Of a stretch of DNA of 33,740 nt, positions 22,555 through 31,895 are shown in pieces. The stretch's first letter is position 1. Each line of letters opens with the position of its first letter. The position numbers and the translations under genes are program-made. The stretch comes from Christensenella sp. UBA3770. GTDB lineage: Bacteria > Bacillota > Clostridia > Christensenellales > CAG-1252. The stretch is from positions 1-33,740 of the forward strand of contig DFFS01000066.1 in NCBI GenBank assembly GCA_002371075.1. The letters run 5' to 3'. The notes beneath the pieces are model-generated. The model saw nothing but the letters and a program-made list of their open reading frames with translations. It was not told the DNA's origin and did not search any database.

Positions 22555-22584
22555 ACTATAGCATATCCGGCAAAAAAAATACAA
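22555..22584 (-). promoter_or_regulatory. Promoter for the yicC-gmk-...-thiN operon
   Basis: The minus strand has an extended -10, TGCTATAGT (22563-22555), with TTGTAT (22584-22579) as a weak -35 at 18 bp. The -35 lies within the stem and T-run of the preceding ligA terminator. AGCATATCC occurs twice (22515-22523 and 22560-22568), once over the extended -10. Confidence 0.65.
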
Positions 22585-22609
22585 GCGTTTCGGAAATGAA
22601 ACGCCTGTA
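22572..22609 (-). terminator. Rho-independent terminator after ligA
   Basis: TACAGGCGTTTC pairs with GAAACGCTTGTA (12 bp, one G-U) around a six-base loop, followed by eight Ts on the minus strand. It closes the hslU...ligA gene run. Confidence 0.92.
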
Positions 22610-22637
22610 AAAATCTCTTTTTTTGTAAAAAATGAGA

Positions 22638-24575
22638 TTATTGCTTCAAAAGCTCCAAAAACGCGGCTTCGTCGATGATCTCTATGCCAAGCTTTTTTGC
22701 CTTTTCGAGTTTGCTGCCCGCATCCTCGCCGACCACGACGAGGTCCACTTGTTTGCTGACGCTATCCGCAACGTTTCCGCCGCGAGCGCGGATCTCTTCC
22801 TGCGCCGCAGAGCGCTTGTAGGAGGAGAGCGTCCCCGTGATGACGACGGTTTTTCCGGAGAAGACACCATCACGTTTTTCCTCTTTGAGGAAAGTGACGC
22901 CGTTTGCAAGCAGTTTTTCGATCAAAACGCGGTTTTCTTCCGCGGCAAAGAAGTCCACGACGGAGGAGGCTGTGATCAACCCGAAATCCTCAATGGAGGC
23001 GACGTCATCCACCGAAGCCGCCATCAACTTTTCCAAGCTGCCAAAGGTCTGCTCAAGCATTTTTGCCGCCTTCTTGCCTACGTTGGGCACGCCGAGCGCG
23101 GTCAAAAACTTTGCGAGCGTGGTCGTCTTGGCTTTTTGAATGCCGGCGACGACGTTCTCTGCCTTTTTTTCCTTAAATCCCTCCAGTGCAAGCAGGTCTT
23201 CCTTGGTCAAGGTAAACAGTTCATCTGCGCTCTTGAGACCGAATTCGTTGTAAAACTGTTCGATGGTCTTTTCGGATAACCCGTCGATGTCCATGCCGTC
23301 TTTAGAGCAAAAATGCTCTAACTTGGAGATGATCTTGGGCGCGCAGTTCTCGTTGTTGGAACAGAACAGGAAGACGCCCTTTTCCACGACGGGCGAGCCG
23401 CAAACGGGACATACGGCGGGCTTTTCCACCTCTTTTGCGTCGGGCATCCGTTCCGCTACGCCGGTGATCTCGGGGATCACGTCGCCCGAGCGGCGCACAA
23501 ACACCCTGTCGCCGATGCGAATACCCTTACGCCTGATCTCGCTGATGTTGGACAGCGTTGCGCGAGAGACCGTCGCCCCGCCGATATCCACGGGATCCAA
23601 GATGGCAAGCGGGTTGAGTTTGCCCGTGCGAGAAACTTGCCAAACTACCTCTTTGACCAAGGTGGAAAGCTCTTCCGCCTTAAACTTAAACGCAAGCGCC
23701 CAACGAGGAAATTTCTCGGTAAATCCGAGCATTTCACGCAAAGCGAACGAATCTGCCTTAAAGACCATTCCGTCGATCAAAAAGTCAAGCGTCGGGCGTT
23801 TTTCTTCCGCTTCGGCAAGCAAGGTTTTGACCTCTTCAAAGTCTGAAACCACCTTAAAATATTCCCCGACGTTAAAGCCCTGCTCTTTTAAAAATTCGTG
23901 CACTTCGTGTTGATAACGGAATTCGATGCCTTTGTGGAAACCCACGTTATAGGCAAAGAAGGAAAGACCTCTTCGCGCCGTTTCCGCGACGTCCAAATTG
24001 CGGATCGCCCCCGCCACGCCGTTGCGGGCGTTCTTTAGGGGGACCTTTGCGTCAAGATTGTACTTTTCAAGGGAGGACAAGGGCATCAGTCCCTCGCCGG
24101 AAACGTCGATTTCTCCCTTAAACGGAATGGTCAGCGGCACGTTTTTGATGGTTTTCACCTGCTCCGTGACCTCTTCGCCGACCTCGCCGTCGCCGCGCGT
24201 GCATGCACGTACGAGGCGCCCGTTTTCATAGCTCAAATTGAGGGTCAAACCGTCGTACTTGTACTCCAAAGTCAGGGCGACGGGAGCGTCTTTGCCGAGC
24301 TTTTCCATCCATTCGCCGACACCCTCCACCGTCTTGGTTTTGTCCAAGCTGTACAGGCGTTCTTTGTGCTTGACTTGCTTAAAGCCCTCGTTGGGTTTGC
24401 CGCCCACCCTTCTTGTGGGAGAATCGGGCAAGACAAGACCGCCAAACTGCTCAAGCATCACCAGTTCGTCGTATAAGGCGTCATACTCCGCATCGGAAAC
24501 GGTGGGGTTATCCTGTTCGTAATACTCTTTTGCGTACTTGTTGAGCAGCGCAACGAGTTCTTCCATTCTTCCCAT
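22638..24575 (-). CDS. ligA: NAD-dependent DNA ligase LigA
   Basis: LigA seals nicks in replication and repair using NAD+. The 645-residue protein has the Ia domain, the adenylation motif EYKYDG with nucleophile K106, and TRGDGEVGEEVT. Lysines in DGMVFKA and WALAFKFKA follow, then an OB domain, a four-cysteine zinc finger (CPVCGSP...FCSNNENC), helix-hairpin-helix repeats and a C-terminal BRCT domain (FSGKTVVITGTL). The usual EVRGE is DVSGE here and NAAAGSLRQLD is NGVAGAIRNLD, so it is somewhat divergent, but the key lysines are kept. Confidence 0.96.
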   Translation of the reverse strand: MGRMEELVALLNKYAKEYYEQDNPTVSDAEYDALYDELVMLEQFGGLVLPDSPTRRVGGKPNEGFKQVKHKERLYSLDKTKTVEGVGEWMEKLGKDAPVALTLEYKYDGLTLNLSYENGRLVRACTRGDGEVGEEVTEQVKTIKNVPLTIPFKGEIDVSGEGLMPLSSLEKYNLDAKVPLKNARNGVAGAIRNLDVAETARRGLSFFAYNVGFHKGIEFRYQHEVHEFLKEQGFNVGEYFKVVSDFEEVKTLLAEAEEKRPTLDFLIDGMVFKADSFALREMLGFTEKFPRWALAFKFKAEELSTLVKEVVWQVSRTGKLNPLAILDPVDIGGATVSRATLSNISEIRRKGIRIGDRVFVRRSGDVIPEITGVAERMPDAKEVEKPAVCPVCGSPVVEKGVFLFCSNNENCAPKIISKLEHFCSKDGMDIDGLSEKTIEQFYNEFGLKSADELFTLTKEDLLALEGFKEKKAENVVAGIQKAKTTTLAKFLTALGVPNVGKKAAKMLEQTFGSLEKLMAASVDDVASIEDFGLITASSVVDFFAAEENRVLIEKLLANGVTFLKEEKRDGVFSGKTVVITGTLSSYKRSAAQEEIRARGGNVADSVSKQVDLVVVGEDAGSKLEKAKKLGIEIIDEAAFLELLKQ

Positions 24576-24587
24576 ACTTCACCTCTC

Positions 24588-26774
24588 TCAGCCTTTTTTG
24601 AAGGGCGCGATCTTCATGTTGAATTGTTTGATCCCCAGCCCGTCGAAAGCGACGCTGGCGTTGTCGCCGCTGATTTGGATGATCCTGCCCACGCCGTAAC
24701 GCGGGTGAACGACCTTTTCACCGAGTTTAAAACCGATCTCCCCCGCTTTGACCTTGGAAAGATCCGCCGCCGCGCCGTTGACGTTGCGTAAGATGGCGGA
24801 AAGATCTCGCTTGGGCTCTTCAATGCGACGCTCCGGCGCATATCCGTACGAGCTGCGACTTGGCGGGATACGCGTGGGCTGGATCTTTTCCTCCGCCTCT
24901 TTCAAGAAGCGACTGCGCGGGTTGTTTTGCGTGGAGCCGTACATAAAGCGCGATCGAGCGCAAGTCAAATAAAGGCGTTTGCGGGCGCGCGTCATCGCAA
25001 CGTACATCACGCGGCGCTCCTCTTCGATCTCGGAGGTCGTTTTGTTGTAAGACTGCGACGGAAACACGTTTTCCTCAAGCCCCGTCACGAACACCACGTC
25101 AAACTCCAAGCCTTTCACCGAATGCACGGTGGACAAAACCAAATAATCGTCGGTTTGGATCTCGTCGGTGTCGGAGATCAGGGAAACCGATTGCAGATAC
25201 TCCTCCAGCGAAGCGCCGGAGTTTGCCTTTTCAAACTCCTCGATCTCACCAAGGAGCTGATTGATGTTTTCGCGTCTGCTGACGTCCTCTTCCTTTTCCC
25301 CCGCAAAGGCAATAAAGAACCCTGCTTCTTCCGCAACGTACCGCGCAAATTCCGAGAGCCCCATCTGCCTGCTTTCGGACAAAAGTTTGTCGTAAAGTTC
25401 CTTAAAGGAGCGCAGTTTTTTGGCGTTCTTCGGGGAAACGCCGTAGCTTTCCATATCCCCAAACAATACGTCGGAAACGGAAAGTCCGCATGCGGCGGAA
25501 AGAGAGGCAAGTTCTTCCAAAACGGCGTCGCCGATGCCGCGCTTGGGCGTGTTTATGATGCGCAAAAAGGCGTCGTTGTCACGCGGGTTGACGATGGCGC
25601 GGAAATAGGCGAGCAGGCTTTTGACCTCCTTTCTTTCATAGAATTTGAAGCCGCCGTAAACCTTGTACGGAATGCGGAAATAGCGCAACTTTTCCTCAAA
25701 CTTTTTGGTCAGGGCGTTCATACGCACCAAGATCGCAAAATCGCTGGGAGAAAAGCCGCGTTCCCGAATCAAATGAGCGACTTGACCGACGACGTAATCC
25801 GCCTCGCCCCTGTCGTCCTGCGCGTTGTAGATCTCCACCCGCACGCCGTTGTCGTGCTCCGTCCACAGTTTTTTGTCAAACCTGCCGCGGTTGTTTTCAA
25901 TGACGGCGTTTGCCGCGTTTAGGATGTTGGGCGTGCTGCGATAGTTTTGTTCCAACTTGACGATGGTGGCTTGCGGGAAATCCTTTTGGAAATCCAAAAT
26001 ATTGGAGATATCCGCGCCGCGCCATCCGTAAATACTTTGATCCTCGTCGCCCACCGCAAAGATGTTGCCGTGCTTGGAAGCAAGCATCGCCGCGATCTTA
26101 AACTGCAAACGGCTGGTGTCCTGATACTCGTCGATATGTATGTAACGGAAGCGTTCGGCATAGTGCTCGAGCACCTCGGGAAAATCCGAAAGCAAGAGAT
26201 AGGTCTTTATGAGCAAATCGTCGTAATCCATCGCGTTGGCGGCTTGGAGCTCCTCCTCGTAAGCCTCGTACACGTCGCAGATCTGCATTGCGTCGCGGTC
26301 GCCGCATTCCTTGCGGTACTCGTCGGGAGAAAACATATAGGTCTTGGCGTTGCCGATGTGATACGCCACTTTTGTTTCAAACCCGGGCTTTTCGATGTGC
26401 TTGTTGGAGAGCACGCGTTTGATCACGCGGTCGCAATCCGTCTCGCTGTAGATCGTAAAGTTTTTGTCGTAGCCGAGTTTATCCGCGTGAACGCGTAAAA
26501 TGCGCGCGCAAAGGGAGTGGAAGGTGGAGACCCACAAACCGGAGTTCTCCCCCACCAAAGATTCAAGGCGCTCCTTCATCTCCTTGGTCGCCTTGTTTGT
26601 AAAGGTGATGGCAAGAATATTGTAGGGAGAAACCTTTTTTTCATCGATCAAATACGCAATGCGATAGGTCAGGACGCGGGTTTTGCCGCTTCCCGCCCCA
26701 GCAAGGACCAAGACCGCCCCCTCGGTGGCTTGCACCGCTTTCAGTTGTTGTGGATTAAGTGTTGAAAGATCCAT
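24588..26774 (-). CDS. pcrA: ATP-dependent DNA helicase PcrA (UvrD/Rep family)
   Basis: PcrA is a 3'-5' superfamily 1A helicase used in repair and plasmid replication. The 728-residue protein has Walker A AGAGSGKT at about 25-32, AITFTNKATKEMKER, DEYQDTSRLQF, GDEDQSIYGWRGAD and QNYRSTPNIL. The C-terminal Tudor-like domain that contacts RNA polymerase is present (EKVVHPRYGVGRIIQI ... VAFDGLGIKQF). pcrA-ligA adjacency is typical of Firmicutes. Confidence 0.96.
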   Translation of the reverse strand: MDLSTLNPQQLKAVQATEGAVLVLAGAGSGKTRVLTYRIAYLIDEKKVSPYNILAITFTNKATKEMKERLESLVGENSGLWVSTFHSLCARILRVHADKLGYDKNFTIYSETDCDRVIKRVLSNKHIEKPGFETKVAYHIGNAKTYMFSPDEYRKECGDRDAMQICDVYEAYEEELQAANAMDYDDLLIKTYLLLSDFPEVLEHYAERFRYIHIDEYQDTSRLQFKIAAMLASKHGNIFAVGDEDQSIYGWRGADISNILDFQKDFPQATIVKLEQNYRSTPNILNAANAVIENNRGRFDKKLWTEHDNGVRVEIYNAQDDRGEADYVVGQVAHLIRERGFSPSDFAILVRMNALTKKFEEKLRYFRIPYKVYGGFKFYERKEVKSLLAYFRAIVNPRDNDAFLRIINTPKRGIGDAVLEELASLSAACGLSVSDVLFGDMESYGVSPKNAKKLRSFKELYDKLLSESRQMGLSEFARYVAEEAGFFIAFAGEKEEDVSRRENINQLLGEIEEFEKANSGASLEEYLQSVSLISDTDEIQTDDYLVLSTVHSVKGLEFDVVFVTGLEENVFPSQSYNKTTSEIEEERRVMYVAMTRARKRLYLTCARSRFMYGSTQNNPRSRFLKEAEEKIQPTRIPPSRSSYGYAPERRIEEPKRDLSAILRNVNGAAADLSKVKAGEIGFKLGEKVVHPRYGVGRIIQISGDNASVAFDGLGIKQFNMKIAPFKKG

Positions 26775-26781
26775 GGTTTCC

Positions 26782-27969
26782 TCACAAGTCGTAACTGTCT
26801 GAAGCTGTTTTTCGGAAAAGATCCTCGTCGCGCATCAGATGCGGCAAGATCTCGGAAAGAGTGAGGATCGTTTGATCCACCTGTTCAAAAGTGTTGTCTT
26901 TTCCAAACGAGAAGCGCACGGAACAGGCAACTTGCGCCTCGGAAAGCCCCATCGCCGTCAGTACGTGCGAGGGCTCCACGCTGCCGGAAGAACAAGCGCT
27001 ACCCGCCGAAGCTTCGATGCCCGCCTGATCCAGCGCAGGCAGCAACTCTGTGTTTTTTACACCGTAGAAAAGTACGTTTACGATGCCGGAGCTCGAATAT
27101 CGGCTGCCGTTGATGCGACAACGACCGAGTTCAAGCAATTTTTTGATAAAATAGGTTTTCAACCCGACAAGATGCTCTCGCGTTTGAAGCAAATTTGCCG
27201 TGGCGCGCTCGATGGCGGCGCCGAGCCCCACTATGGCGGGCGTATTGTACGTGCCGCCGCGAAGCGAACGCTCCTGTTCCCCGCCGACGATAAGCCCTTT
27301 GATGCGCGTGTCCTTGCGAACGTATAAAGCACCCGCGCCCTTGGGTCCGTAAAACTTGTGCGCGGAGATGCTCAGTGCGTCAACGCCAAGCGTATTTACG
27401 TCAAGCGCAAAGACGCCTGCCGCCTGTACGGCGTCCGTGTGTACCAAAATGCCCCTTTGATGCGCTTCTGTTGCGACCGCATGAACGGGCTGGACCGTGC
27501 CGACTTCGTTGTTGACAAGCATCAACGTGACGAGAACGGTATCGGGACGGAACGCCTTAACGGCGTCCTCCACGGAAACTTCCCCCTCGGCGTTTACCGG
27601 AAGATAGGTGACCTCAAACCCACGTTCGGAAAGGCGTTTTAACGCGCTGAGAACGGCGGGATGTTCCACTGAGGATGCAACGATATGACGCCCTTTATCG
27701 GCATTTGCTTCGGCAAGCCCGATAACGGCCCAGTTGTCCGCTTCGGTGCCGCCCGAGGTAAAATAGATCTCGGAAGAAGAGGCGCCGAGGGCTTTTGCCA
27801 CCATTTCACGCGCATGGTCGATCGCGCCGACTGCCCTTCGCCCATCCTTGTGCAAACTGCTGGCGTTGCCGAAAATCACGGTAAAATACGGCATCATTTC
27901 GATAAAAACGTCCAAGTCCGTCGCAGTGGTGGCTGCGTGATCGAGATAGATCCTCTCCTCCGTAGTCAT
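26782..27969 (-). CDS. Cysteine desulfurase (NifS/IscS family)
   Basis: This PLP enzyme removes sulfur from cysteine for Fe-S clusters or tRNA thiolation. In the 395-residue protein the PLP lysine is K205 in SAHKFYGPKGAGALYV, H103 lies in SSVEHPAV, and the persulfide cysteine is C326 in SAGSACSSGSVEPSHVL, the class I (NifS/IscS) loop. No IscU-type scaffold or tRNA thiolase (mnmA) is nearby, so the acceptor is unknown. The start codon has no strong Shine-Dalgarno sequence and lies 3 bases after the glyA stop, suggesting coupling. Confidence 0.93.
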   Translation of the reverse strand: MTTEERIYLDHAATTATDLDVFIEMMPYFTVIFGNASSLHKDGRRAVGAIDHAREMVAKALGASSSEIYFTSGGTEADNWAVIGLAEANADKGRHIVASSVEHPAVLSALKRLSERGFEVTYLPVNAEGEVSVEDAVKAFRPDTVLVTLMLVNNEVGTVQPVHAVATEAHQRGILVHTDAVQAAGVFALDVNTLGVDALSISAHKFYGPKGAGALYVRKDTRIKGLIVGGEQERSLRGGTYNTPAIVGLGAAIERATANLLQTREHLVGLKTYFIKKLLELGRCRINGSRYSSSGIVNVLFYGVKNTELLPALDQAGIEASAGSACSSGSVEPSHVLTAMGLSEAQVACSVRFSFGKDNTFEQVDQTILTLSEILPHLMRDEDLFRKTASDSYDL

Positions 27970-27972
27970 AGC

Positions 27973-29226
27973 TTACAGAACGTCGTTTTGATAGATCGGA
28001 TACTTTTCGCAAAGCGCGGCGACCGCCTCCGTCACACGGGGAACGGCTTCTTCGCGATGCTTGATGATGTCCGTGATCAGATCCGCTATGTAAACGCAAT
28101 CCGCCTCCTTCATGCCGCGTTGCGTAACGGAAGGCGTGCCGATCCTGACGCCGCTTGTCACAAAGGGCTTTTCGGTGTCAAAGGGAATGGCGTTTTTGTT
28201 GACGGTGATGTGCGCTTGATCCAAAAGGGTTTCAAGCTCCTTACCCGTGATGTGGTTGCTGGTAAGGTCAAGAAGCATCAGGTGGTTGTCCGTGCCGCCC
28301 GAAACGAGGTTCACGCCGTTTGCGAGGAAACGCTCGCTCATTGCCTTGGCGTTTAGGACGATCTGGTGCTGATACGCCTTAAATTCCGGAGTAAGCGCCT
28401 CGCCGAACGCCACGGCTTTTGCCGCGATCACGTGCATCAGGGGGCCGCCTTGCGTGCCCGGGAAGATGGCTTTGTTGATCTTTTTTGCGATCTCTTCATC
28501 GTTGGTGAGGATCACGCCGCCGCGCGGACCGCGAAGGGTCTTGTGCGTTGTCGTGGTCACGACGTGCGCGTAGCCCATCGGGTTCAAATGTTCCCCTGCG
28601 GCAACCAAGCCTGCGATGTGCGCCATATCCACCATCAAATAGGCGCCGACTTCGTCGGCGATGCGGCGGAACTCCTTAAAATCAATGGCGCGGGGATACG
28701 CGGAAGCACCCGCGACGATCAGTTTGGGACGGTGCTCTTTTGCCAAGCGCTTCACCTCTTCGTAATCGATCCTACCCGTCTCCTTTTTGACGCCGTAAGG
28801 AATGATGTTGTAGTTTTTGCCCGACATATTGACAGGACTGCCGTGCGTCAGGTGACCGCCGTGCGCAAGGTTCATGCCGAGGATCGTATCGCCCACCTCG
28901 AGAAGCGCGAAATACACGGCGAGGTTTGCGTTGGCGCCGCTGTGGGGCTGAACGTTGGCGTATGCCGCGCCGAAGATCTTTTTGACGCGTTCGATCGCAA
29001 TGGTCTCCACCTCGTCCACGTAAACGCAACCGCCGTAATAACGCTTGCCGGGATAACCCTCCGCGTACTTGTTGGTCAAATGGCTGCCCATCGCCGCCAT
29101 GACCGCGGGGGTAACGATGTTCTCGCTGGCAATCAGCTCAAGGTTGCCCCTCTGACGGGCAAGTTCCCTGTCCATTGCGCCGAATACTTCTTCGTCCTGT
29201 TTTTTGATCGTGCTGAAATCTATCAT
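27973..29226 (-). CDS. glyA: Serine hydroxymethyltransferase
   Basis: GlyA converts serine and tetrahydrofolate to glycine and methylene-tetrahydrofolate. The 417-residue protein has ELIASENIVTPAV, TNKYAEGYPGKRYYGG, ANVQPHSGANAN, and the PLP lysine K229 in VVTTTTHKTLRGPRGG. Length and motifs are standard. TAGGAG precedes the ATG. It provides the one-carbon units used by Fmt. Confidence 0.97.
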   Translation of the reverse strand: MIDFSTIKKQDEEVFGAMDRELARQRGNLELIASENIVTPAVMAAMGSHLTNKYAEGYPGKRYYGGCVYVDEVETIAIERVKKIFGAAYANVQPHSGANANLAVYFALLEVGDTILGMNLAHGGHLTHGSPVNMSGKNYNIIPYGVKKETGRIDYEEVKRLAKEHRPKLIVAGASAYPRAIDFKEFRRIADEVGAYLMVDMAHIAGLVAAGEHLNPMGYAHVVTTTTHKTLRGPRGGVILTNDEEIAKKINKAIFPGTQGGPLMHVIAAKAVAFGEALTPEFKAYQHQIVLNAKAMSERFLANGVNLVSGGTDNHLMLLDLTSNHITGKELETLLDQAHITVNKNAIPFDTEKPFVTSGVRIGTPSVTQRGMKEADCVYIADLITDIIKHREEAVPRVTEAVAALCEKYPIYQNDVL

Positions 29227-29260
29227 ATTTTCTCCTATCCTTTGGGGATAACCCCGTAAT

Positions 29261-29572
29261 TTACTTTATCAAATCCGCAATGATGCCTTCAAGCTCGGAA
29301 GACGGTCTGACGCCCACCGTTTTGTTCACCGCCTCCCCCTTTTTCAGGAAGAAAAGCGTGGGGATCACCGAAATGCCGAAGCGAATGGCGATGGCTTCCT
29401 CGTCGTCCACGTTGACGGAGCCGAACGCTACCTTATCCCCGTATTTTTCCGAAAGCGCCTCCACCGTGGGGGAAAGCATCCTGCACGGACCGCACCAGCT
29501 TGCCCAAAAGTCAAGCACGGCATAGTCGGCAGCCAATAATTCGTCGATGTTTTTTGAAGTAACAGTGATCAT
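29261..29572 (-). CDS. trxA: Thioredoxin
   Basis: A small cytoplasmic dithiol reductase. From the ATG at 29572 it has 103 residues with the active site WCGPC (C27, C30) and the cis-proline in ISVIPTLFF. AAAGGAGG precedes the ATG at good spacing, which excludes the longer frame. It lies between the RseC-like gene and glyA. Confidence 0.95.
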   Translation of the reverse strand: MITVTSKNIDELLAADYAVLDFWASWCGPCRMLSPTVEALSEKYGDKVAFGSVNVDDEEAIAIRFGISVIPTLFFLKKGEAVNKTVGVRPSSELEGIIADLIK

Positions 29573-29613
29573 AAGATCCTCCTTTTTGTCGATTTCCAAG
29601 GTATTTTTGACGT

Positions 29614-30108
29614 TTAGCGGTCAGTTGAATCATCCTCGTCCGCGCCCTTTTCTTCCGCTTGGGGCGCAGTGGGTTCATCGCCCTCTCGCGCAGCTTCCTC
29701 CGCAGGAAAAATCTGGGTCAACGTGGGCGCAAACGTACCCTTTTTTCGCACCATACGATCCACGAAGATGCCGATGCCGACGCCGAGGAGAAGCCCTACG
29801 GCAATGACGGCAAGCAGGATCAGATCGTTAAACTTGCGAAAGATGGCAAGCCCTGCGCCGACGAGGACGACGGGGATCACGTACACGACAAAAGCCGCCC
29901 GCAAAACGAACTTGTCGCTCATCGAGACGCCCACTTTGTCGCCGACTTTTGCACCGAGGGTGTTTTTGACCTCGACGTACACTTTCATCTTTTCCCCTTT
30001 TGAGGTAAGACACATGCCGCACTTGTCGCAGGCGGACTTTCTGTCAAAGACGACTTTGGCGGTGCCGCGCTTTTCGTTTACGCTTTCAACCAGCCCGACT
30101 TCCAGCAT
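29614..30108 (-). CDS. RseC/MucC-like membrane protein (SoxR-reducing system family)
   Basis: The 164-residue protein has a cytoplasmic N-terminal domain with three cysteines (C27, C30, C33 in ACDKCGMC), two membrane segments near residues 68-90 and 95-116, and an acidic C-terminal tail. This is the RseC/MucC layout; relatives act with Rnf-type electron transfer or SoxR reduction. Its ATG shares one base with the aspS stop (TAATG). No rnf, soxR or sigma-E genes are in the window, so the partner is unknown. Family call is good, function uncertain. Confidence 0.82.
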   Translation of the reverse strand: MLEVGLVESVNEKRGTAKVVFDRKSACDKCGMCLTSKGEKMKVYVEVKNTLGAKVGDKVGVSMSDKFVLRAAFVVYVIPVVLVGAGLAIFRKFNDLILLAVIAVGLLLGVGIGIFVDRMVRKKGTFAPTLTQIFPAEEAAREGDEPTAPQAEEKGADEDDSTDR

Positions 30109-31892
30109 TATTTGTTCTCTTTCGCCACCTGAATGGCAAGGTCGGAAAGTTGCTTGGGCTCCACGGGGGACGGCGCGTCGCTCATCAAGCAACACGCATT
30201 TTGCATCTTGGGGAACGCAATGACGTCCTTGATGCTCTCCGCACCCGTAAGCAGCATGACCAAGCGATCCAGCCCAAAGGCAAGACCACCGTGCGGCGGC
30301 GCGCCGTAACGGAACGCCTCCACAAAGAAGCCAAAGCGATCGACGATGTCCTGATCGGAAAAGCCGAGCAAATTGAAGATCTTACTTTGCATCTCCGGCG
30401 TGTGGATCCTGATGGAGCCGCCGCCTGCCTCCTCACCGTTGATGACAAGGTCGTAGGCTTTGCTGCGCACTTTCAAAGGATCGGTGTCCAAGAGAGGGAG
30501 GTCCTCATCCATCGCCGCCGTAAACGGGTGGTGGATGGCAACGTATCTGCCCTCTTCCTCGCTGTACTCAAGAAGCGGGAATTCGGTGACCCACAAGAAG
30601 TCAAAGGACCCTGCGGGGATCAAACCGTGGTCTTTGGCGATCTTTAAACGCAGCGCGCCGAGCGCAGCGGAAACGACGGAGTATTTATCCGCAACGAAGA
30701 AGACAACGTCCCCTTTCTCCGCACCCACGGCAGTCAAAACTGCATCCAAAACGCCCTCCTTTAAGAACTTGGCAAAGGAGGATGTCACGCCCTCGTCCTT
30801 TAGGGCGACCCAAGCGAGACCCTTTGCGCCGTAATCCTTGACGAATTCCGCCAGTTTGTCAATTTCCTTTCTGCTATAATGAGAAGCAAGTCCCTTTGCG
30901 TTGACGCACTTGACCTTGTTGCCGGCGGCGACGGTGGACTCAAACACGGAGAACCCGCAATCTTGCACGAGGTCGGATACGTCCAAGAGCTCCAAGCCGA
31001 AACGGGTGTCCGGCTTGTCCGAACCAAAGCGATCCATCGCCTCGGCGTAAGGCATGCGACGGAGCTTTTCAGGCAGTTTGACGCCGATGAGCTTGTCAAA
31101 TACTTCGCGGATCAAGCCCTCCGCCACGCCCATCACGTCCTCGCAGTCGGCATAGCTCATTTCCATATCGATCTGCGTAAACTCGGGCTGACGATTGGCG
31201 CGAAGATCCTCGTCGCGGAAGCACTTTGCGATCTGGTAATAGCGGTCGAAGCCGGCGATCATCAAGAGTTGCTTGTAGATCTGCGGTGACTGCGGCAAAG
31301 CGTAAAACTCGCCGTGGTGCACCCTGCTGGGCACGAGATAATCGCGCGCGCCCTCCGGTGTGGAACGACCGAGGCAAGGGGTGTCAATGTCCAAAAAGCC
31401 CTGCTTGTCCATATACGAATGCACGAGATGGCAAAGCTTGGATCTCATTTGAATGTTTGCCTGCAAGCTGCCGCGGCGGAGGTCCAAGTAGCGATACTTC
31501 AGGCGGGTGACCTCACCCACTTCGGCAAGCTCGGAGATCACAAAGGGCGGCACGTCCGCCTCGGACAAGATGTCCAAGGCGTCGGCGGCAAGCTCCACTT
31601 CACCCGACGGAAGATTGCGATTGATGTTCTTTTCCCCGCGGGAACGAATGACGCCCGTCACCGCCACGACGAATTCGTTGCGCAATTTGACGGCTTTTTG
31701 GAAAACTTCCTCGCCGCAAGACGCCTCCTCAAAGGAGATCTGCAGAATGCCGGTCCTGTCCCTGAGGTCGGTGAAGATCAAGTTTCCGAGGTTTCTGTAC
31801 TTGCCGATAAAGCCAAGCACGGTGACCTTTGCGCCGATATCTTTTGCGGAAAACTCCGCGCACATTTTTGTCCTTTTGCTGAGATAATCCAT
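30108..31892 (-). CDS. aspS: Aspartyl-tRNA synthetase
   Basis: AspRS of the bacterial type, 594 residues: an N-terminal OB anticodon domain (VLGFIGKYRNLGNLIFTDLR), and class II core motifs with LPQSPQIYKQLLM and FRDEDLRANRQPEFTQID. A GAD insertion domain lies in the middle, and motif 3 is GGLAFGLDRLVMLLTG. Whether it is discriminating or also charges tRNA-Asn cannot be judged here. It follows hisS by 3 bases, the common hisS-aspS pair. Confidence 0.97.
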   Translation of the reverse strand: MDYLSKRTKMCAEFSAKDIGAKVTVLGFIGKYRNLGNLIFTDLRDRTGILQISFEEASCGEEVFQKAVKLRNEFVVAVTGVIRSRGEKNINRNLPSGEVELAADALDILSEADVPPFVISELAEVGEVTRLKYRYLDLRRGSLQANIQMRSKLCHLVHSYMDKQGFLDIDTPCLGRSTPEGARDYLVPSRVHHGEFYALPQSPQIYKQLLMIAGFDRYYQIAKCFRDEDLRANRQPEFTQIDMEMSYADCEDVMGVAEGLIREVFDKLIGVKLPEKLRRMPYAEAMDRFGSDKPDTRFGLELLDVSDLVQDCGFSVFESTVAAGNKVKCVNAKGLASHYSRKEIDKLAEFVKDYGAKGLAWVALKDEGVTSSFAKFLKEGVLDAVLTAVGAEKGDVVFFVADKYSVVSAALGALRLKIAKDHGLIPAGSFDFLWVTEFPLLEYSEEEGRYVAIHHPFTAAMDEDLPLLDTDPLKVRSKAYDLVINGEEAGGGSIRIHTPEMQSKIFNLLGFSDQDIVDRFGFFVEAFRYGAPPHGGLAFGLDRLVMLLTGAESIKDVIAFPKMQNACCLMSDAPSPVEPKQLSDLAIQVAKENK

Positions 31893-31895
31893 AAG

